Source: Roseibium sp. (GTDB taxonomy: Bacteria; Pseudomonadota; Alphaproteobacteria; Rhizobiales; Stappiaceae). Taken from it: a stretch of DNA of 64,000 nucleotides. Shown in pieces: positions 9,732 through 19,469 of the stretch. Under the pieces are notes generated by a model. The model was given only the letters and a program-made list of their open reading frames with translations, was not told the DNA's origin and did no database searches. The position numbers were made by a program, and so were the translations under genes. Where the stretch lies: contig JAEPML010000007.1 of the NCBI GenBank assembly GCA_017643925.1, forward strand, positions 124,001 through 188,000. The letters are read 5' to 3'. Position 1 is the first letter of the stretch. Every line of letters starts with the position of its first letter.

Positions 9732-10769
9732 CTACTCAGGGTCGGTAAAGAGACCCATTTGGGGCCCCGCCTGCTCCGGCACGGCAAGGCCGAGATGATA
9801 GAACGCCATCGGCGTAAGGATCCGGCCACGGGGCGTCCGTTGCAGAAAGCCGTTCTGGATCAGGTAGGGCTCGACAATTTCCTCGATCGCGTCCCTTGGT
9901 TCCGAGAGGGCTGCTGCAATCGTCTCAATTCCGACGGGACCGCCGCCGAAATTGACCGCGATCTGCGTCAGGTAGCGCCGATCAAGGCTGTCCAGCCCGG
10001 CCCCGTCGACCTCAAGCTGCAGCAACGCCTTGTCTGCAAGCACCCGATCAACACGTTCAACCCCTTCGAAGACGGCAAAATCCCGGACCCTTCTCAAGAG
10101 ACGACCGGCAATTCTCGGCGTGCCGCGCGAGCGCTTGGCGATCTCGTGTGCCCCGTCTTCCGCGATACCGATTCCCAGGATCGACGCTCCGCGCTTGACG
10201 ATATGCTCCAGTTCCTCGACCGTGTAGAACTGAAGCCGGACCGGGATCCCGAAACGATCCCGCAGCGGGGTGGTCAACAACCCCAGCCGGGTCGTGGCCG
10301 CCACCAGCGTGAACTTGGCCAGGTCGATCTTTACCGAGCGGGCTGCGGGCCCTTCTCCGATGATCAGATCCAGCTGATAGTCTTCCATGGCCGGATAGAG
10401 CACTTCCTCGACCGCCGGGTTGAGTCGGTGGATCTCGTCGATGAACAGAACGTCCCGCTCTTCCAGATTGGTCAGGAGAGCCGCAAGGTCCCCGGCCTTT
10501 GCGATCACCGGTCCCGATGTGGCCCGGAAATTCACACCGAGTTCGCGCGCCATGATTTGCGCAAGCGTCGTCTTGCCAAGACCGGGAGGGCCGACGAAGA
10601 GCACATGATCCAGCGCCTCGTTTCGGGCTTTCGCCGCGCCAATGAAGACTTTCAGATTGGCGCGGGCCTGCGCCTGTCCGACAAAATCATCGAGCGCCTG
10701 GGGGCGCATCGTGCTGTCAATTTCATCGCCGCGGATTTCAGGCGTAACCAGGCGAGACTCATCCGACAT
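9732..10769 (-). CDS. ruvB: Holliday junction branch migration helicase RuvB
   Basis: AAA+ motor that drives branch migration with RuvA. 345 residues from ATG 10769 ([14 protein letters not shown]), the conserved N-terminus; an upstream in-frame extension is not typical. Walker A is GPPGLGKTT, Walker B DEIHR, followed by sensor residues and the C-terminal winged-helix DNA-binding domain with [14 protein letters not shown]. Its start overlaps the stop of the upstream 81-codon gene by 11 bases, implying translational coupling. Confidence 0.98.
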   Translation of the reverse strand: MSDESRLVTPEIRGDEIDSTMRPQALDDFVGQAQARANLKVFIGAAKARNEALDHVLFVGPPGLGKTTLAQIMARELGVNFRATSGPVIAKAGDLAALLTNLEERDVLFIDEIHRLNPAVEEVLYPAMEDYQLDLIIGEGPAARSVKIDLAKFTLVAATTRLGLLTTPLRDRFGIPVRLQFYTVEELEHIVKRGASILGIGIAEDGAHEIAKRSRGTPRIAGRLLRRVRDFAVFEGVERVDRVLADKALLQLEVDGAGLDSLDRRYLTQIAVNFGGGPVGIETIAAALSEPRDAIEEIVEPYLIQNGFLQRTPRGRILTPMAFYHLGLAVPEQAGPQMGLFTDPE

Positions 10770-11004
10770 GGCTGACCACCACGAACAGAAGGACCAGCAA
10801 TCCCAGCGACCAGGCCACGCGCAGTGCGTAGAATTTCTTGAACTGGCGGCGAACAAACGGATCATCCGTTTCGATCCGGCGTCCCTTCATGGCAAAGGGC
10901 CTGTCACCGACGGACTGGGAAAACCTGTGGTCGAGATACATGATCCCGCCAATACCCAGCACAACAAACGCGATCGCGATAACGGCGTAGGTGAAGACAA
11001 TCAT
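10759..11004 (-). CDS. Small two-helix membrane protein wedged between ruvA and ruvB
   Basis: 81 residues: an N-terminal membrane helix (about 4-24, ending in IMYLDHRF), a basic and polar stretch (25-60, with [19 protein letters not shown]) and a second membrane helix (about 62-80). I do not recognise a named family. Its start overlaps the ruvA stop by 4 bases (ATGA) and its stop overlaps ruvB by 11 bases, so it is read as part of the ruvCAB operon. The tight coupling suggests it is real. Function is unknown; a role in placing repair proteins at the membrane would be speculation. Confidence 0.85.
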   Translation of the reverse strand: MIVFTYAVIAIAFVVLGIGGIMYLDHRFSQSVGDRPFAMKGRRIETDDPFVRRQFKKFYALRVAWSLGLLVLLFVVVSHVG

Positions 11005-11618
11005 CCTGCCAGTTCCTTCAGGCCCATTCGAATGAGCGTTTCAGTGGAGGCGTCTTCTCCGGCAGACTGCATCGCCTTGGCCACTGCCGCGCTCGCCTGC
11101 GCCTGTGCATAGCCCAGATTGGTCAGCGCCGAAACAGCTTCTGCCACGGGACGCGCGGCCACATTGTCGGAAACGGTCTGTGATACGGATATGGTTGCCT
11201 GATCCACGGTTGCCAGGGCCGGAGCCTTGTCCTTCAGTTCGGTCAGGATCCGCTCTGCGACGCGTTTGCCGACCCCTTGCGCTCGTGAAATCGTTGCCTT
11301 GTCTCCAAGCGCAATTGCATTCGCAACTTCACTTGCCTTCAGGATCCCAAGGATGGCAAGCGCGACCTTCGCACCAACCCCCTGAACGGTCATCAGAATG
11401 CGGAACCATTCGCGTTCGGCTTCGACAGCAAACCCGTAGAGCCGGATCATGTCTTCGCGAACAATCGTTTCGATGAAGAGCACAGCAGCCTCACCGGCCC
11501 TGGGCAGCGCCTGCAGGACCCGCGAGGGGCAATGAACCTGGTAGCCGACACCATGCACATCAAGGATCACGTGATCCTCGCCATAACTGTCGACGGTTCC
11601 CTTCAGTTTCCCGATCAT
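11001..11618 (-). CDS. ruvA: Holliday junction binding protein RuvA
   Basis: Tetrameric four-way-junction binding protein. 205 residues: N-terminal OB fold ([26 protein letters not shown]), central helix-hairpin-helix motifs ([13 protein letters not shown] and [19 protein letters not shown]), and a C-terminal domain that contacts RuvB (about 155-204). Its start overlaps the ruvC stop by 4 bases. Confidence 0.98.
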   Translation of the reverse strand: MIGKLKGTVDSYGEDHVILDVHGVGYQVHCPSRVLQALPRAGEAAVLFIETIVREDMIRLYGFAVEAEREWFRILMTVQGVGAKVALAILGILKASEVANAIALGDKATISRAQGVGKRVAERILTELKDKAPALATVDQATISVSQTVSDNVAARPVAEAVSALTNLGYAQAQASAAVAKAMQSAGEDASTETLIRMGLKELAG

Positions 11619-12130
11619 GCGGCCCCCATTGCAGCCAGTTGCGCTGACGTGCTGGCGCGATGCTGGGCGTGGCAGATCGCGATTGCCAGGGCGTCGGCGG
11701 CGTCATCGGAATTGAAGGTCGCCCGCGGCATCAGGACTTTCACCATGGCCCGGATCTGTTCCTTTTCGGCATGGCCGGTACCGACCACCGTTTTCTTCAC
11801 AAGGTTTGGCGCATATTCGGCAACGGAAAGCCCAGCAAGCGAAGGTACCAGCAGGGCGACACCGCGTGCCTGTCCCAGCTTGAGCGTCGCGCCAGCATCC
11901 TTGTTGACGAAGGTATGCTCGACTGCAGCTTCCATCGGCTCGTGCCGGCGCACCACTTCGTGCAACCCGTCATGTAACTGGACCAGCCTTTCGGCCAGGC
12001 TCTTCTTGTTGTCGGAAGTGACCGTGCCCGATGCAATAAAGGACAGCCGGTTTCCAGCCGCCTCGATCATGCCCCAGCCGGTACGTCGCAGACCCGGGTC
12101 GATGCCCAGCAAACGAATCGCATGTGTCAT
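11615..12130 (-). CDS. ruvC: Crossover junction endodeoxyribonuclease RuvC
   Basis: Holliday junction resolvase. 171 residues from ATG 12130 ([20 protein letters not shown]), with the first catalytic aspartate in LLGIDPG, the glutamate in [20 protein letters not shown], and later acidic residues in [16 protein letters not shown]. An in-frame upstream extension to 12268 is not typical for the family. First gene of the ruvCA-(membrane protein)-B operon, divergent from the TauE-like gene. Confidence 0.97.
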   Translation of the reverse strand: MTHAIRLLGIDPGLRRTGWGMIEAAGNRLSFIASGTVTSDNKKSLAERLVQLHDGLHEVVRRHEPMEAAVEHTFVNKDAGATLKLGQARGVALLVPSLAGLSVAEYAPNLVKKTVVGTGHAEKEQIRAMVKVLMPRATFNSDDAADALAIAICHAQHRASTSAQLAAMGAA

Positions 12131-12307
12131 GGAACAAATCGGTAACAAAACTTCATCGCCGACGCCAGCCAAAGCACGACCAAGGATCCAATACCGGCCA
12201 AAACGCGGTGGGAAATTAGCTCGAGCAACCTTGGATTTGCAAAGCCATGGTGTTTTCGGACCGGCCACGTGCTTCTATTGCCGCAATTGCACCGGCAGTG
12301 AGCACGC

Positions 12308-13069
12308 ATGTTCGATATTTTCAGTTCTTTCTCACCAGGTCTGCTGGCCATTCTGGCGCTTGTGGTTCTTGTCGCGGGCTGCGTGCGCGGATTTGCAGGT
12401 TTTGGCGCCGGCATGATTTTCATCCCAGTCGCAACCAGTGTCATGGCGCCAGCGACCGCTGCCGCCACGTTTCTCTTCATCGACAGCCTGGTTGCCCTGC
12501 CTCTGGTGTTCAGGGCGATCTCCCGCTGCGACTGGTCAACGGTTCTGCCTGCGGTGGTCGGCTCGGTGATCTTCGTGCATCTCGGTGCCTGGCTACTGGC
12601 GAATACCGATGTGCTCTTTCTGCGTTGGACGATTTTCGGGATCGTAGCCGGGCTGCTATTGCTGCTGGTTTCCGGATGGCGCTACAAGCGGAAACCGGCT
12701 CCTGCTATTTCGTTTGCTGTCGGTGGTGTTTCAGGTGTGCTGGGGGGCATCTCGCAGGTGTCTGCCCCTCCGGTCGTCGCGTTCTGGCTGTCCAGCTCGA
12801 AGCAACCCGATGTGGTGCGGGCAAACCTGATCGTTTTCTTCGCGCTGGCGAGCATCGGAACGTTTTTCGCCTATATCTGGAACGGCTTTTTCACATTGGA
12901 CGTGTTTCACCTGCTTTTCGTGGCGGTGCCTGTCTATGCGCTGGCAATCTTCATCGGCGCCAGAAGTTTCGGAAAGGCCGATCCGGTGCTCTATCGAAAG
13001 GTTGCGTACCTGCTGGTGGCCTTGGCGGCCGTGATGGGCATGCCATTGCTGGATCCGTTACTGCGCTAA
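12308..13069 (+). CDS. TauE/SafE-family (TSUP) membrane permease
   Basis: Multi-pass membrane protein of 253 residues, about eight predicted helices, in the sulfite/organosulfonate exporter superfamily. The family features near the N-terminus (RGFAGFGAGMIFIPVATSVMAP) and the second half repeat (GGVSGVLGGISQVSAPPVVAFWL) are visible. The substrate cannot be told from sequence. Its 3' end overlaps the end of the convergent MazG-like gene by 12 bases. Confidence 0.85.
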   Translation: MFDIFSSFSPGLLAILALVVLVAGCVRGFAGFGAGMIFIPVATSVMAPATAAATFLFIDSLVALPLVFRAISRCDWSTVLPAVVGSVIFVHLGAWLLANTDVLFLRWTIFGIVAGLLLLLVSGWRYKRKPAPAISFAVGGVSGVLGGISQVSAPPVVAFWLSSSKQPDVVRANLIVFFALASIGTFFAYIWNGFFTLDVFHLLFVAVPVYALAIFIGARSFGKADPVLYRKVAYLLVALAAVMGMPLLDPLLR

Positions 13070-13354
13070 CTTTTCCTGCCACTTGGCGCACTTTTCCGCC
13101 ATCAGTCGTTTCACTTCCCTTTCGAACTCGTCAGCATCCGCGCTTGCCTGGGCCAGCACGCTCAAGGCAACGATCGCCGCGTCCGCAGCTTCCTCGCGCA
13201 CATCTTCCAGCGTGTGGTTCTTGTAGGCACTGCCCGGAGCACCGGTTGCCGACAGAACAGCCTGCGCCAGTTCCCCTGCCTCCTCCGCAAGTTTCAGGGC
13301 CCGTTCCTGCAGGGTCTTCGGGTCAGCCTGGGTCAGTTCATAGATGTTGAACAT
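13058..13354 (-). CDS. MazG-like nucleotide pyrophosphohydrolase
   Basis: 98-residue all-alpha NTP-PPase fold protein. The metal-binding pattern is clear: KLAEEAGELAQAVLS in the first half and EDVREEAADAAIVALS in the second, an ExxE/ExxD arrangement as in MazG and HisE-like enzymes. ATG 13354 has an AGGA site upstream (ACAGGAACCCG), so I prefer it over an in-frame start at 13423. Probable housekeeping of unusual nucleotides; the substrate is unknown. Confidence 0.82.
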   Translation of the reverse strand: MFNIYELTQADPKTLQERALKLAEEAGELAQAVLSATGAPGSAYKNHTLEDVREEAADAAIVALSVLAQASADADEFEREVKRLMAEKCAKWQEKLAQ

Positions 13355-13420
13355 CGGGTTCCTGTCTCCACTAGTTTTTGTTTTCCGGAAACGATAGCCC
13401 CAAAGCGGCTCTTTGATCGT

Positions 13421-13452
13421 CATCCCGGCCAGGCAAAGCGCGCGCCGGGATG
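13421..13452. repeat. Short palindromic intergenic repeat (REP-like)
   Basis: Inverted repeat CATCCCGGC (13421-13429) and GCCGGGATG (13444-13452) around a CAGGCAAAGCGCGC-type loop. The consensus closely resembles small dispersed intergenic palindromes common in alphaproteobacterial genomes. Only one copy is seen in this window, so repetition elsewhere is an inference. Confidence 0.6.
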
Positions 13453-13560
13453 GGAGAGCCGAACAGCTCTGGAAAAACAGAGATCAAACCAGACAGACCC
13501 GATTCCCAGATCCTGGAACTCCGCTTTGCGTCGTGCGGGAGGACAAAGTCGCGGATTGTT

Positions 13561-13589
13561 GAAAAACAAAACCCCGGCAGGGCCGGGGT
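13561..13589 (-). terminator. Rho-independent terminator of yebC
   Basis: Stem ACCCCGGC (13571-13578) and GCCGGGGT (13582-13589) with a three-base loop. On the minus strand it is followed by TTTGTTTTTC. It lies 24 bases after the yebC stop. Confidence 0.85.
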
Positions 13590-13613
13590 TCGTAAATCGG
13601 TTCTGGTGGCTGA

Positions 13614-14360
13614 TCAGCTCGCCAGCGCTGCCATTGTTTCTTCGTCGACATCAAAGTTCGAGAAAACGTTCTGGACGTCGTCATCATCCTCAAGCATGTC
13701 GATCAGCTTCATCAGCGTCTGCGCCTTGTCGGCATCGACCGGCGTAAGGTTCTGCGGCTTCCAGATGATCTTCGTGGAATCCGCTTCACCGAGCGCTTCT
13801 TCCAGCGCCTTGGCCACTTCGTTCAGATCTTCAAAGGCGGCATAGATCGTGTGGCCGCTCTCGTCGGAAACAACATCTTCCGCGCCGGCTTCAATCGCTG
13901 CTTCCAGAACGGCATCCGCTTCGCCCGCTTCGGGCTTGTAGATGATCTCGCCAACACGGTCGAACATGAAGGACACCGAGCCGGTTTCACCAAGAGATCC
14001 GCCGCATTTGGTGAAATAGGAACGGATATTCGATGCGGAACGGTTCCTGTTGTCCGTCAAGGCTTCGACGACGACCGCAACACCAGCCGGCCCGTAACCT
14101 TCGTAACGGATTTCCTCGTAGCTTTCGGCATCACCGGCCTGCGACTTGTTGATCGCACGCTGGATGTTGTCCTTCGGCATGGACTGGGCCTTGGCGTTCT
14201 GGACGGCCAGTCTGAGGCGCGGATTGGAATCCGGGTCCGGGTCGCCCATCTTGGCGGCGACGGTGATTTCCTTGGACAGTTTGGAGAACATCTTGGAACG
14301 GGCCGCGTCCTGGCGTCCCTTGCGGTGCATGATGTTCTTGAATTTTGAATGGCCTGCCAT
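13614..14360 (-). CDS. yebC: YebC/PmpR-family translation or transcription factor
   Basis: 248-residue TACO1/YebC-family protein. It starts with the invariant [20 protein letters not shown] at ATG 14360 and carries [26 protein letters not shown] and the acidic C-terminus typical of the family. Members have been described as transcription regulators and as factors that help ribosomes at difficult proline stretches. It often neighbours ruvC; here two unrelated genes separate it from ruvC. Confidence 0.96.
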   Translation of the reverse strand: MAGHSKFKNIMHRKGRQDAARSKMFSKLSKEITVAAKMGDPDPDSNPRLRLAVQNAKAQSMPKDNIQRAINKSQAGDAESYEEIRYEGYGPAGVAVVVEALTDNRNRSASNIRSYFTKCGGSLGETGSVSFMFDRVGEIIYKPEAGEADAVLEAAIEAGAEDVVSDESGHTIYAAFEDLNEVAKALEEALGEADSTKIIWKPQNLTPVDADKAQTLMKLIDMLEDDDDVQNVFSNFDVDEETMAALAS

Positions 14361-14462
14361 GGCTCTTCTCGGCTCTTTACGGATTACATCGATGAAAACT
14401 GCGCCGCTTATAGGCAAGTTGCCGCCGAAAATCCAGTTCGGAGAATCGGCATGAGAACAGTG

Positions 14463-15293
14463 TCAGTCTGCGGACAACCAGAATGACGGGACAACAGGTT
14501 CAAGCCGCCCCCCGATCCGAACCGGTGCAACCCGCTCGGCCAGTCCTGTCCTGTCATCGGTCTCGATGGCGACGCCACTGATCGTGGCTTCACCCGTCGC
14601 CGGCGTGAACCTCGACCCTGGGATTTTGCGCTGGAACCGGTTTACAGGCTCTTCCTTGTCCATGCCGAGCACGCTGTCATAGGCACCGCACATGCCGGCA
14701 TCCGACATGTAGGCTGTTCCGTGTTCGAGGATCTGGTGGTCGGCAGTCGGCACATGCGTGTGCGTTCCGACAACGAGACTGACACGGCCATCGAGAAAAT
14801 GTCCCATGGCCTGCTTTTCGCTGGTCGCCTCCGCATGCATGTCGACGATGATGGCATCGGCAACCTCGCCAAGCGGACACTGTGTGACAACCCTGTCGAT
14901 GACGGCAAAGGGATCATCGAGTGCGTCCATGTAAATCCGGCCCATGACATTGGCCACCATGACCTGAGCCCCGTTGCGGGCTGTATAAAGATGCGCGCCG
15001 CGTCCCGGGGTCCCGGCAGGATAATTGACTGGGCGCAGCAACCGGTCCTGCCGCTCGATATAGACAAGCGTGTCACGCTGGTCCCAGACATGGTTGCCCG
15101 TGGTCACCACATCGGCTCCGGCGTCCAGCACATCCTGCAAGATGGCTTCGGTAATCCCGAAACCGGAGGCGGAGTTTTCACCGTTTACAATTACAAAATC
15201 GAGCTGGTTTGCTTCCACCAAACCGGGCAACTGCTCAATTACCGCTGTCCGGCCGACCCTTCCGACCAGATCCCCAAGAAACAAAATACGCAT
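14463..15293 (-). CDS. YmdB-type metallophosphoesterase
   Basis: 276-residue calcineurin-like phosphoesterase of the TIGR00282/YmdB family. Metal ligands are visible in MRILFLGDLVGRVGR, VNGENSASG, TTGNHVWDQ and GTHTHVPTAD. Bacillus relatives hydrolyse 2',3'-cyclic nucleotides and affect biofilm genes; the role in alphaproteobacteria is not settled. It lies 36 bases downstream of the 5-FTHF cyclo-ligase gene on the same strand, so they are probably co-transcribed. Confidence 0.9.
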   Translation of the reverse strand: MRILFLGDLVGRVGRTAVIEQLPGLVEANQLDFVIVNGENSASGFGITEAILQDVLDAGADVVTTGNHVWDQRDTLVYIERQDRLLRPVNYPAGTPGRGAHLYTARNGAQVMVANVMGRIYMDALDDPFAVIDRVVTQCPLGEVADAIIVDMHAEATSEKQAMGHFLDGRVSLVVGTHTHVPTADHQILEHGTAYMSDAGMCGAYDSVLGMDKEEPVNRFQRKIPGSRFTPATGEATISGVAIETDDRTGLAERVAPVRIGGRLEPVVPSFWLSAD

Positions 15294-15329
15294 ACATCCT
15301 CACGAAGGCGCTGGCCGAAAGGTAGCCGA

Positions 15330-15908
15330 TCAGCCGAAGGCCCGGTATCCCTGTTCGGTCAAAATTCCGTCCAAGGGCTTGTCATGCGCTTCTGCGGGCA
15401 CGCGGTCAACCTCTTGAGTGGCAAAGGCGACACCGATGCATGCCAGTGGCCCGTCGGCCTCGAGTGCCGCAATTGCCGTATCATAGTGGCCCTTGCCATA
15501 GCCGATCCGGTTGCCGGCGGCATCAAAACCGGCAAGCGGCATCAGCAGGACGTCGGGCCGCAGGACCGCCGCATCCCGCCCTGGAGCCATTGTCCCGAAC
15601 CCGGCCGGCTCCATCTCGGCCCCGCGAACAAGGCTCCGGAACAAAAGATGCGGCTTGGCAACAACTGGCAAACAGAGCGCATGCCCCCTTTGCCGCAGTT
15701 GGTCCAAGAGCGGCCTTGGGTCGACCTCGTCGCGGATCGGCCAGAACCCGGCGACAATTGCGCCCTCGGGTATGGGCAGTTCATCGATGAAGTCACACAA
15801 CGACAGGCTTTTTTCTATCCTGTCGACTTCGGGCAACGCGCCTCTGCGGGCGAGCGCCTCTTTGCGAAGCGTGTCTTTTTCAGCAGCAAGGGAGGGGAAG
15901 GTGGTCAT
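15330..15908 (-). CDS. 5-formyltetrahydrofolate cyclo-ligase
   Basis: 192 residues. Converts 5-formyl-THF to 5,10-methenyl-THF with ATP. The family motif GFDAAGNRIGYGKGHYD (about 140-156) contains the nucleotide and magnesium-binding residues; the N-terminal LRKEALARRGAL is also typical. It lies just downstream of the 6S RNA gene on the same strand, the same arrangement as ssrS-ygfA in E. coli, and may be read through from the 6S promoter. Confidence 0.93.
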   Translation of the reverse strand: MTTFPSLAAEKDTLRKEALARRGALPEVDRIEKSLSLCDFIDELPIPEGAIVAGFWPIRDEVDPRPLLDQLRQRGHALCLPVVAKPHLLFRSLVRGAEMEPAGFGTMAPGRDAAVLRPDVLLMPLAGFDAAGNRIGYGKGHYDTAIAALEADGPLACIGVAFATQEVDRVPAEAHDKPLDGILTEQGYRAFG

Positions 15909-15974
15909 TTGGCCTCTGCGTTACAAACTGGCCGCGGACCTCAGGCGTCAGGCAATAGAATATGCCTGCAAGCC

Positions 15975-16132
15975 ATCGCGCAGCCGTCCGACCGTTGGAA
16001 TTGCGATCCCGGGAAACCTACAAAGTAGGTGGGCGCCGTATGCAACGGACCACGGCCCAGAGCAGGGACAGCTCCCTAGGGAATGCGTAAGGCCCCGGGG
16101 ATAAAGTTCCTGACGTGTCGGGCAGCTGCAGT
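15975..16132 (-). ncRNA. ssrS: 6S RNA
   Basis: About 158 nt between zapA and the 5-FTHF cyclo-ligase gene, the conserved 6S RNA location. The long rod with internal bubbles can be traced on the minus strand: CAGCTGCCCGAC (16128-16117) pairs with GTCGGACGGCTG (15992-15981) with one mismatch, GGAA (16110-16107) with TTCC (16000-15997), and ATCCCcGGG (from 16102) with CCCGGGAT (16013-16006). 6S RNA binds the sigma-70 RNA polymerase holoenzyme and lowers housekeeping transcription in stationary phase. Ends are good to about 10 bases. Confidence 0.87.
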
Positions 16133-16226
16133 TAACGCATATAGACCCGCTGCCGCGCAAATACCAGTGCGGCAAAAATCATATCACAAGCGAATTTTCA
16201 GGATTGCACGGCCTTGATGCCGGTGA

Positions 16227-16607
16227 TCAGGACGGTTCACCCGTTCGCAAACTCTTTGTAAGACCGTCCGCGAGGCTTTCGATGCGCGCAGCCGCCAGGT
16301 TCACGGCCTTCGACAGTTCCTGCTCGTTCTGGCTCATGTTGTCGAGCGCGGCCACCTGCTGCTGCTTAGCAGCAGCAAGTTCCTCTTCCAGAGCGGATAT
16401 CTTGCGTTCCAGTTCGGACACACGGTCGGTCGCCATAATGCCGGCCATCACGGTCAGACGCTGATCGCCGATCTCGCCGAAGGCACCTTTAAGTTCGTTG
16501 ATCCAGCCGTCAAACCGGCCGGCAAGCCCCATCAGACGGTCTTCTTCACCGTCATCGCAAGCCATGCGAAAGGATTTGCCGTTAATCGTGACGGTAATCT
16601 GCGCCAT
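16227..16607 (-). CDS. zapA: Cell division protein ZapA
   Basis: 126-residue FtsZ-ring-associated protein. N-terminal globular part with MAQITVTINGKSFRMACDDGEE and LAGRFDGWINELKGAFGEIGDQRLTVMAGIMATD, then a C-terminal coiled coil (about 60-110, ELERKISALEEELAAAKQQQ). It cross-links FtsZ filaments. Seven bases downstream of the DUF4164 gene, so they form one unit. Confidence 0.93.
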   Translation of the reverse strand: MAQITVTINGKSFRMACDDGEEDRLMGLAGRFDGWINELKGAFGEIGDQRLTVMAGIMATDRVSELERKISALEEELAAAKQQQVAALDNMSQNEQELSKAVNLAAARIESLADGLTKSLRTGEPS

Positions 16608-16613
16608 GGATCG

Positions 16614-16910
16614 TCAGCCTCCGTGCGTATCGAGAACGGTTCGGATGGTCTCCATCGCGGTGACGAGCCTGCGTGAAACATCCTTGTTGGCTTCCTCGAG
16701 CCGCGAGGCCCGGGCTTCGCTTTCGTCCAGCGAGGCGGCGAGCTGGGACCTGTCTTCACCCAATCTTTGCAAATCGTCCTGCAGGGAATTCAGGGACCTG
16801 TCTGCGTCCAGACGCCTTTGAACCGCCGTTTCCAGTTGACCGACCGCCGTTTCCAGGCGCTTTACCGCATCAGAAAGGCTGGTTTTTTCCATGCAGTCGA
16901 TATCCGCCAT
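16614..16910 (-). CDS. DUF4164-type coiled-coil protein
   Basis: 98 residues, almost entirely predicted coiled coil (about 10-85; VKRLETAVGQLETAV, LNSLQDDLQRLGEDRSQLAASL). Alphaproteobacterial genomes commonly carry such a gene immediately upstream of zapA, annotated DUF4164. A start at internal Met (16892) is possible; neither start has a clear ribosome site. The coupling with zapA suggests a division-linked role, which is an inference. Confidence 0.82.
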   Translation of the reverse strand: MADIDCMEKTSLSDAVKRLETAVGQLETAVQRRLDADRSLNSLQDDLQRLGEDRSQLAASLDESEARASRLEEANKDVSRRLVTAMETIRTVLDTHGG

Positions 16911-17336
16911 CTATTACGTCGTCCCAATTGTCCTTTTTTGCGGCGGCCCGCTCTTGACTTCCCCGACCATCAGACTGGTGTCTGGATTAGTTGCCGAACC
17001 TTAACGCCTGGATTGAGTGCGCTTCCCTCCCGGCACCCAAACGTGTGTTTTTCAGCAAAAAAGCAATTCCTTTTAAGGCGTCGAGCTTAGGCACCGCATC
17101 TTCTCTCAGTCAATGCCACCATTGGCAGAATCCTCAACTCTATAACCCGCAAGATGGAAATTCCTTTCCCGATATCTGTATTGCACCTTTATTGACTCGG
17201 TGGCGGTTCCTGATATTTGTCTGGCGCCTGATCGAAATTGACGACAGTCTAGACTTGAGTTACGCACCTCAAAAAAATTCCTCACCGGGCGGTCTGCTCT
17301 GGTTCAGGGGGCTCCAAAGCAAGCAACGGGAAAAAT
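16911..17336. other. Divergent promoter region between the DUF4164/zapA unit and tkt
   Basis: 426 bases without a gene. It must hold the minus-strand promoter for DUF4164-zapA and the plus-strand promoter for tkt. Two weak plus-strand candidates are TTGACT (17192) with TATTTG 16 bases later, and TTGACG (17238) with TACGCA 17 bases later. Neither is strong, and I see no hairpin pointing to a riboswitch. Confidence 0.4.
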
Positions 17337-19325
17337 ATGACCGATCTTGATAAACACCAGCGCATGGCAAATGCGATCCGCTTTCTTGCCATCGATGCCG
17401 TGGAAAAGGCCAAATCCGGTCACCCCGGTCTGCCAATGGGGGCAGCCGACATTGCAACTGTACTCTTCACCGAGTTTTTGAAATTCGATCCGACTGCGCC
17501 GAACTGGACCGACCGCGACCGCTTCGTTCTGTCAGCCGGTCATGGCTCCATGCTCCTTTACAGCCTGCTGTACCTGCTCGGCTACGAAGACTTCAGCCTG
17601 GACGAGCTCAAGAATTTCCGCCAGCTTGGCTCACGCACGGCAGGTCACCCTGAATATGGCCATGGCGCCGGCATCGAAACCACGACGGGCCCGCTCGGTC
17701 AGGGCCTGGGCAACGCCGTCGGCATGGCAATTGCCGAGCGGCTGCAGGCAGATCGCTTCGGCAAGGACCTTGTCGATCACTACACTTACGTTCTTGCCGG
17801 TGACGGCTGCCTGATGGAGGGCATCAGCCAGGAAGCCCTGACGCTCGCAGGACATCTGAAGCTGAACAAGCTGATCGTGATCTGGGACGACAACGGCATT
17901 TCCATCGATGGCAAGGTCGAGATCACCGACAGCACCAACCAGCAGGCACGCTTTGCCGCGTCCGGGTGGAACACGATCGATGTCGACGGTCATGACCCGG
18001 CCGCAATCGCCGACGCCATCCGCCAGGCGCAAGCCAGCGACAAGCCAACCCTCATCGCGGCCAAGACCACCATCGGCTTCGGCGCTCCGAACAAGGCCGG
18101 CACCGCCAAGGTTCACGGTTCTCCGTTGGGTGCGGAAGAAATCGCCGGGACGCGTGAAGCGCTCAGCTGGCCGCATGAACCCTTCGAGGTCCCGAGTGAC
18201 ATTCTGGATGCATGGCGCATCGCCGGTCTTCGCTCCGCCCAGGCCCACAAGGACTGGCAGAAGCGTTTTGCAGAGGCCGACGCGGAATTGCGGGCCGAAT
18301 TCGACCGCCGCAACCGGGGCGACCTTCCGGCCGGCTTCACCAAAGCTGTTCTGGAATACAAGAAACAGCTGGCGGAAGACCAGCCAACCATGGCAACGCG
18401 CAAGGCCTCCGAGGCTTGCCTGGGTGTCATCAACGAGGTTGTGCCCGAGACGATTGGCGGCTCCGCCGACCTGACCGGGTCGAACAACACCAAGACGGCG
18501 CAAACCGAGCCTGTCACGCCGGACGATTTCTCCGGCCGTTACATCCATTACGGCATCCGTGAACACGGCATGGCGGCAGCCATGAACGGCATCGCGCTGC
18601 ATGGCGGCCTGGTGCCCTATTCCGGCGGCTTCCTGATCTTCTCCGACTATTGCCGCCCGTCCATTCGACTGGCAGCACTGATGAACCAGCGGGTCATTCA
18701 CGTGATGACCCACGACAGCATCGGCCTCGGCGAAGACGGACCGACCCACCAGCCAGTCGAACATTTCGCTGCTCTGCGTGCGATTCCGAACCTCACCTTC
18801 TTCCGCCCGGCCGACGTCACGGAGACGCTGGAATGCTGGCAGCTGGCACTGGAAAGCGGTGATGCGCCGTCGATCCTCGCGCTGACCCGCCAGAACTTGC
18901 CCACTCAGCGCAAGTCCTACGAGGAAGAGAACCTGTGCGCCAAGGGCGCCTACGTCCTGATCGAGAGTGAGGACGAGGCTGCCGTGACGATCTTCGCCTC
19001 CGGCTCGGAAGTCGAAATCGCGGTTGATGCTCACGCGGAACTGAGCGAAGCCGGTATTGCGGCGCGGGTGGTATCTGTCCCATCCTTCGAGCTGTTCGAG
19101 GCCCAGTCCGACGACTACAAGGAAGCCGTAATCGGAACCGCCTCTGTCAAGATTGCCGTTGAAGCCGGCATTCGCATGGGCTGGGACCGGTTCATCGGCA
19201 ATGACGGCACCTTCGTCGGCATGACCGGGTTTGGGGCGAGTGCCCCCTACAAGGCCCTTTACGAGCATTTCGGCATCACCAAGGATGCCGTTGTTGCCGC
19301 GGCGAAGGAAAAGATTGGCGCGTAA
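17337..19325 (+). CDS. tkt: Transketolase
   Basis: 662-residue thiamine-diphosphate enzyme that transfers two-carbon units between sugar phosphates (pentose phosphate pathway). Typical N-terminus ([25 protein letters not shown]), the TPP/magnesium motif [13 protein letters not shown], the second-domain glutamate region [20 protein letters not shown], and [16 protein letters not shown]. Full length. First gene of a plus-strand central-carbon block (tkt, gap, pgk, fba). Confidence 0.97.
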   Translation: MTDLDKHQRMANAIRFLAIDAVEKAKSGHPGLPMGAADIATVLFTEFLKFDPTAPNWTDRDRFVLSAGHGSMLLYSLLYLLGYEDFSLDELKNFRQLGSRTAGHPEYGHGAGIETTTGPLGQGLGNAVGMAIAERLQADRFGKDLVDHYTYVLAGDGCLMEGISQEALTLAGHLKLNKLIVIWDDNGISIDGKVEITDSTNQQARFAASGWNTIDVDGHDPAAIADAIRQAQASDKPTLIAAKTTIGFGAPNKAGTAKVHGSPLGAEEIAGTREALSWPHEPFEVPSDILDAWRIAGLRSAQAHKDWQKRFAEADAELRAEFDRRNRGDLPAGFTKAVLEYKKQLAEDQPTMATRKASEACLGVINEVVPETIGGSADLTGSNNTKTAQTEPVTPDDFSGRYIHYGIREHGMAAAMNGIALHGGLVPYSGGFLIFSDYCRPSIRLAALMNQRVIHVMTHDSIGLGEDGPTHQPVEHFAALRAIPNLTFFRPADVTETLECWQLALESGDAPSILALTRQNLPTQRKSYEEENLCAKGAYVLIESEDEAAVTIFASGSEVEIAVDAHAELSEAGIAARVVSVPSFELFEAQSDDYKEAVIGTASVKIAVEAGIRMGWDRFIGNDGTFVGMTGFGASAPYKALYEHFGITKDAVVAAAKEKIGA

Positions 19326-19337
19326 GCGCCTCAAATC

Positions 19338-19372
19338 CCCGGCAACCGGAAACTCCTCCTCCTGTTGCCGGG
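19338..19372 (+). terminator. Hairpin after tkt without a T tract
   Basis: Stem CCCGGCAAC (19338-19346) and GTTGCCGGG (19364-19372), 17-base loop, 13 bases after the tkt stop. No T run follows, so it is more likely a transcript-stabilising or partial-termination hairpin between tkt and gap than a full terminator. Confidence 0.5.
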
Positions 19373-19469
19373 CCTACAGCACGGGCGGTCTCTCCTCCGG
19401 GACTGCCTTTAGTGGACACCCGATCAGCGTTTGAACACCAAGAAACGCTGACGATTGTGGGAGTGGAAT

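Noticed and set aside
17631..19334. Long minus-strand open frame (567 codons) antisense to tkt
   Set aside because: Codon use mirrors tkt, and the protein is low-complexity with no domain. Shadow frame.
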